A DNA stretch of 5,869 nt, taken from positions 1-5,869 of the forward strand of contig DALTVZ010000137.1 in the NCBI GenBank assembly GCA_029987315.1. Reading direction: 5' to 3'. Every line of letters begins with the position of its first letter. The first letter of the stretch is position 1. The translations under genes and the position numbers were made by a program. This DNA comes from Methanocorpusculum sp. GTDB taxonomy: Archaea; Halobacteriota; Methanomicrobia; Methanomicrobiales; Methanocorpusculaceae. The notes under the pieces were generated by a model. That model made no database searches. It worked only from the letters and a program-made list of their open reading frames with translations, and was not told where the DNA came from. This document shows, in pieces, positions 3,770-5,869 of the stretch.

Positions 3770-4900
3770 ATGTATAAAGAAACACTGCTCATGATGCCTG
3801 GACCCGTTCCGATGCCGGAAACGGTCCGTAACGCAATGACAAAACAGGCGATCAACCACAGAAGCAAAGAATTCGGTGACTGCTATGCAGATATTGTCAG
3901 ATCCTTAAAACCCATCTTTGGAACGACAAATGACATGCTCGTTCTCTCTGGATCGGGAACTGCAGGTCAGGAGGCCGCGATAGGCTCATTTGCCAAAGGA
4001 AAAAAGATCGTATCTCTAGTGAATGGAAAGTTTGGAGAACGCCTCGGTCTTATCTCCAAGATCTACGGCGAGACCACCATGATCGAATCTGAATGGGGAC
4101 ATGCACTTAATCTCGAAGCCCTCAAACAGGAGCTCGAAAACGGCGCCGAGGTCATCACCCTCGTCCATAACGAAACCTCTGCTGCAGTGCTGAATCCTGC
4201 CGAAGAGGTAGGAAAACTCGCCAGAAAATACGATGCACTGTTCATCCTTGATGCGATCACCTCAGTCGGAGGCGACACCGTAAAATCAGACGAATGGGGC
4301 GCCGACGTGACAATTGTTGGAAGCCAAAAATGTCTTGCAGCCCCCGCAGGACTTGCAGCAGTTTCCGTTTCACAAAGAGCCTGGGACAGACTGTCAGAGA
4401 ACAGACCATTCTATCTCGACTTGAAGAAGGCAAAGAAATCAGCCGACGGCAATCCGATGGAAACGCCGACCACGCCTGCTGTCCCCTTGTTCCTCGCACT
4501 TCGTGAAGCATGCAGACTAATTGACGAGGAAGGAATCGAAAACAGGATCGCCCGTCACCACAAAATGTCTGCCGCAGTTCGCGCTGCAGGCGAGGCATGG
4601 GGTCTTCCTTTGATTCCTCAGGTGGACGCTCTCCATAAAGCTTCAAACACCGTTACCGGATTTTTCTATCCCGAAGGTGTCGAGGATGCAAAGATCCGCG
4701 GCGCTTGCAAAAAAATGGGTATCGAGTTCGCCGGTGGTCAGGACAGATTCAAAGGAAAGATCTTCAGGATCGGAAACATGGGCATCATCGATACACCAGA
4801 AATCATCGCGACCGTCGCAGCCATTCAGATGTGCTTCAAAAAAGCAGGATATGCTGTTAAAGGCGACGGACTTTCAGCAGCCATCGATATCTTATCATAA
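3770..4900 (+). CDS. Class V aminotransferase (alanine/serine/aspartate-type, PLP-dependent)
   Basis: A 376-residue PLP enzyme of the class V family that includes serine-pyruvate and alanine-glyoxylate aminotransferases, and the methanogen broad-specificity enzyme (MJ0959 type) linked to phosphoserine and aspartate transamination. Counted from ATG 3770: LLMMPGPVPMP (6-16) is the family N-terminus, SGSGT (60-64) contacts the cofactor phosphate, LDAITS holds Asp161 that pairs with the pyridine nitrogen, and SQKCL carries Lys187, the Schiff-base lysine. KGKIFRIGNMG near the C-terminus contains the Arg expected to bind the substrate carboxylate. An in-frame ATG at 3737 would add 11 residues, but it precedes the predicted transcription start and family proteins begin just before the (M)PGP block. 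No Shine-Dalgarno sequence precedes 3770. It is divergent from purE and followed by a T-tract and a second aminotransferase. Exact amino donor and acceptor cannot be read from sequence. Confidence 0.92.
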   Translation: MYKETLLMMPGPVPMPETVRNAMTKQAINHRSKEFGDCYADIVRSLKPIFGTTNDMLVLSGSGTAGQEAAIGSFAKGKKIVSLVNGKFGERLGLISKIYGETTMIESEWGHALNLEALKQELENGAEVITLVHNETSAAVLNPAEEVGKLARKYDALFILDAITSVGGDTVKSDEWGADVTIVGSQKCLAAPAGLAAVSVSQRAWDRLSENRPFYLDLKKAKKSADGNPMETPTTPAVPLFLALREACRLIDEEGIENRIARHHKMSAAVRAAGEAWGLPLIPQVDALHKASNTVTGFFYPEGVEDAKIRGACKKMGIEFAGGQDRFKGKIFRIGNMGIIDTPEIIATVAAIQMCFKKAGYAVKGDGLSAAIDILS

Positions 4901-4902
4901 TC

Positions 4903-4911
4903 TTTTTTTTT
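4903..4911 (+). terminator. T-tract terminator of the class V aminotransferase
   Basis: Nine consecutive T begin 3 bp after the stop codon with no clear stem before them, the archaeal oligo-T style also seen after ftr. It separates this gene from the next, which has its own TATA box. Confidence 0.6.
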
Positions 4912-4927
4912 AGGCCTAGGTCTTTCC

Positions 4928-4937
4928 TTAAATATAT
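4928..4937 (+). promoter_or_regulatory. TATA box for the class I aminotransferase, leaderless arrangement
   Basis: TTAAATATAT closely matches the archaeal TATA consensus and is centred about 27 bp before the ATG at 4959, so transcription should begin on or beside the start codon. No ribosome-binding site of normal form and spacing precedes that ATG, which agrees. Confidence 0.65.
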
Positions 4938-4958
4938 TGCACAACAGACATAGTGGGT

Positions 4959-5869
4959 ATGTTGCCTCTTTCACAAAACATCGGTACGGTCCCCCCTTCC
5001 GCAACGATGGCGATGAACAACCGTTCAAAAGAGATGATCGCCAAAGGAATAGATGTCATCAGCCTCGCGGTAGGCGAGCCTGACTTCGCCACTCCCGCTC
5101 ATATCACCCAGGCCGCAATAGATGCCTTGCATCGCGGCGAGACGCACTATGCGCCATCCCGAGGGATCCCCGAGCTGACTAAAGCGATCGCAGAAAAACT
5201 CAATACTGAAAACTATATACCGACCGCTCAGAACCGAATACTGTGCACAAGCGGCGCAAAAGACGCCATAAGGATCACTATGACGGCGTGTCTGAACCCT
5301 GGCGACGAAGTGATCATCCTCGATCCCGCATGGGTTTCATACGACCCTTGTGTCACCATCGCCCGGGGAAAACCCGTCCACCATTCGCTCAACCATGATT
5401 TTCAGGTCGACGAATCCCTGTACAACAAGATCACCGATAAAACCAAGATGATCATCGTCAACACACCGTCGAACCCTACCGGTTCGATCCTCGGTCGATC
5501 ATCACTCAGAATCCTTGCGGATGCATGCATCGATCACGATCTTTACTGCCTTTCAGACGAGATCTACGAAAAGCTCGTCTATGGGAAGGAGCACGTATCA
5601 ATCGGATCTTTACCAGATATGGATGAACGTACGATTACCATCAACGGATTTTCTAAAGCCTATGCGATGACGGGGTGGAGACTTGGATATGCCTCGGCTC
5701 CTTTAAGCATTATTTCGTATATGGACAAGGTCATGCAGCACTCTGTTGGAAATGTCAATACCTTTGCTATGTGGGGAGGCGTGGCTGCTCTCACAGGTGA
5801 CCAAACCTGCGTCGAGTCGATGAAAAACGAGTTCGAGAAGAGAAAGAAATATGTGATCGGCAGACTCGC
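4959..5869 (+). CDS. Class I aminotransferase, aspartate-aminotransferase-like, 3' end cut by window edge
   Basis: An open frame runs from ATG 4959 to the window end, giving 303 residues of an expected 370-400. It is a fold-type I PLP enzyme of the class I/II aminotransferase family, closest in motif pattern to the bacterial/archaeal aspartate aminotransferase branch. Visible are LAVGEPDFATP (36-46), THYAPSRGIPELTKAIA (62-78), the cofactor phosphate loop SGAKDAI (98-104), PAWVSY with Trp125 stacking on the ring (123-128), SNPTG with Asn172 (171-175), DEIY with Asp200 and Tyr203, and the lysine signature NGFSKAYAMTGWRLGY with Lys233 and Arg241 (229-244). The C-terminal part with the carboxylate-binding Arg is outside the window, so specificity (aspartate, or aromatic/prephenate) is open. 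ATG 4959 fits the TATA spacing and gives a normal family N-terminus. It is unrelated in sequence to the class V enzyme upstream. Confidence 0.92.
   Translation, partial: MLPLSQNIGTVPPSATMAMNNRSKEMIAKGIDVISLAVGEPDFATPAHITQAAIDALHRGETHYAPSRGIPELTKAIAEKLNTENYIPTAQNRILCTSGAKDAIRITMTACLNPGDEVIILDPAWVSYDPCVTIARGKPVHHSLNHDFQVDESLYNKITDKTKMIIVNTPSNPTGSILGRSSLRILADACIDHDLYCLSDEIYEKLVYGKEHVSIGSLPDMDERTITINGFSKAYAMTGWRLGYASAPLSIISYMDKVMQHSVGNVNTFAMWGGVAALTGDQTCVESMKNEFEKRKKYVIGRL

Noticed and set aside
4911..4920. AGGCCTAGG short palindromic stretch after the class V aminotransferase
   Set aside because: Two overlapping 6-bp palindromes are expected by chance, and there is no stem long enough for a terminator.
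1..5869. tRNA, rRNA, transposase or integrase genes
   Set aside because: No cloverleaf, rRNA-like or transposase/integrase motif was recognised on either strand by eye; a covariance-model scan could not be run.

Overview
The window looks like chromosomal DNA of a hydrogenotrophic methanogenic archaeon. The leftmost gene encodes formylmethanofuran:tetrahydromethanopterin formyltransferase, a core enzyme of CO2 reduction to methane. Promoters are TATA-like, one start appears leaderless, and transcripts seem to end in T-tracts. Moderate GC content and gene types suggest Methanomicrobiales (a Methanocorpusculum-like organism is my guess), but this genus-level placement is inference.

Layout, left to right: (1) the 3' nearly complete ftr gene (+), cut by the left edge by only a few codons; (2) a tail-to-tail small DUF1805 gene (-); (3) divergent from it, a peptide-deformylase-family gene (+) with a rearranged catalytic cysteine motif, followed by a small ferredoxin:thioredoxin reductase catalytic-subunit gene (+); (4) an orphan amino-acid-type ABC transporter substrate-binding lipoprotein (+), closed by a clear hairpin plus T-tract; (5) a 323-bp AT-rich gap between two convergent genes that carries an organised family of TGTCA(C/A)T repeats; (6) purE (-); (7) divergent from purE across a 64-bp shared promoter region, a class V aminotransferase (+); (8) a class I aspartate-type aminotransferase (+) that runs off the right edge and has a TATA box about 27 bp before its ATG, as expected for a leaderless mRNA.

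Functionally this is mostly housekeeping metabolism: methanogenesis (ftr), thiol redox control (FTR), purine synthesis (purE), amino-acid uptake (substrate-binding protein) and amino-group transfer (two aminotransferases of unrelated sequence families). Most genes appear to be separate transcription units; def and the FTR gene might share one. No RNA gene, CRISPR array, transposase or phage gene was recognised. The two observations most worth following up are the repeat cluster in the convergent gap at 3047-3309 and the deformylase homologue in which the catalytic Cys and the nearby Ser of the EGCxS motif appear to have changed places. Neither proves a new system.
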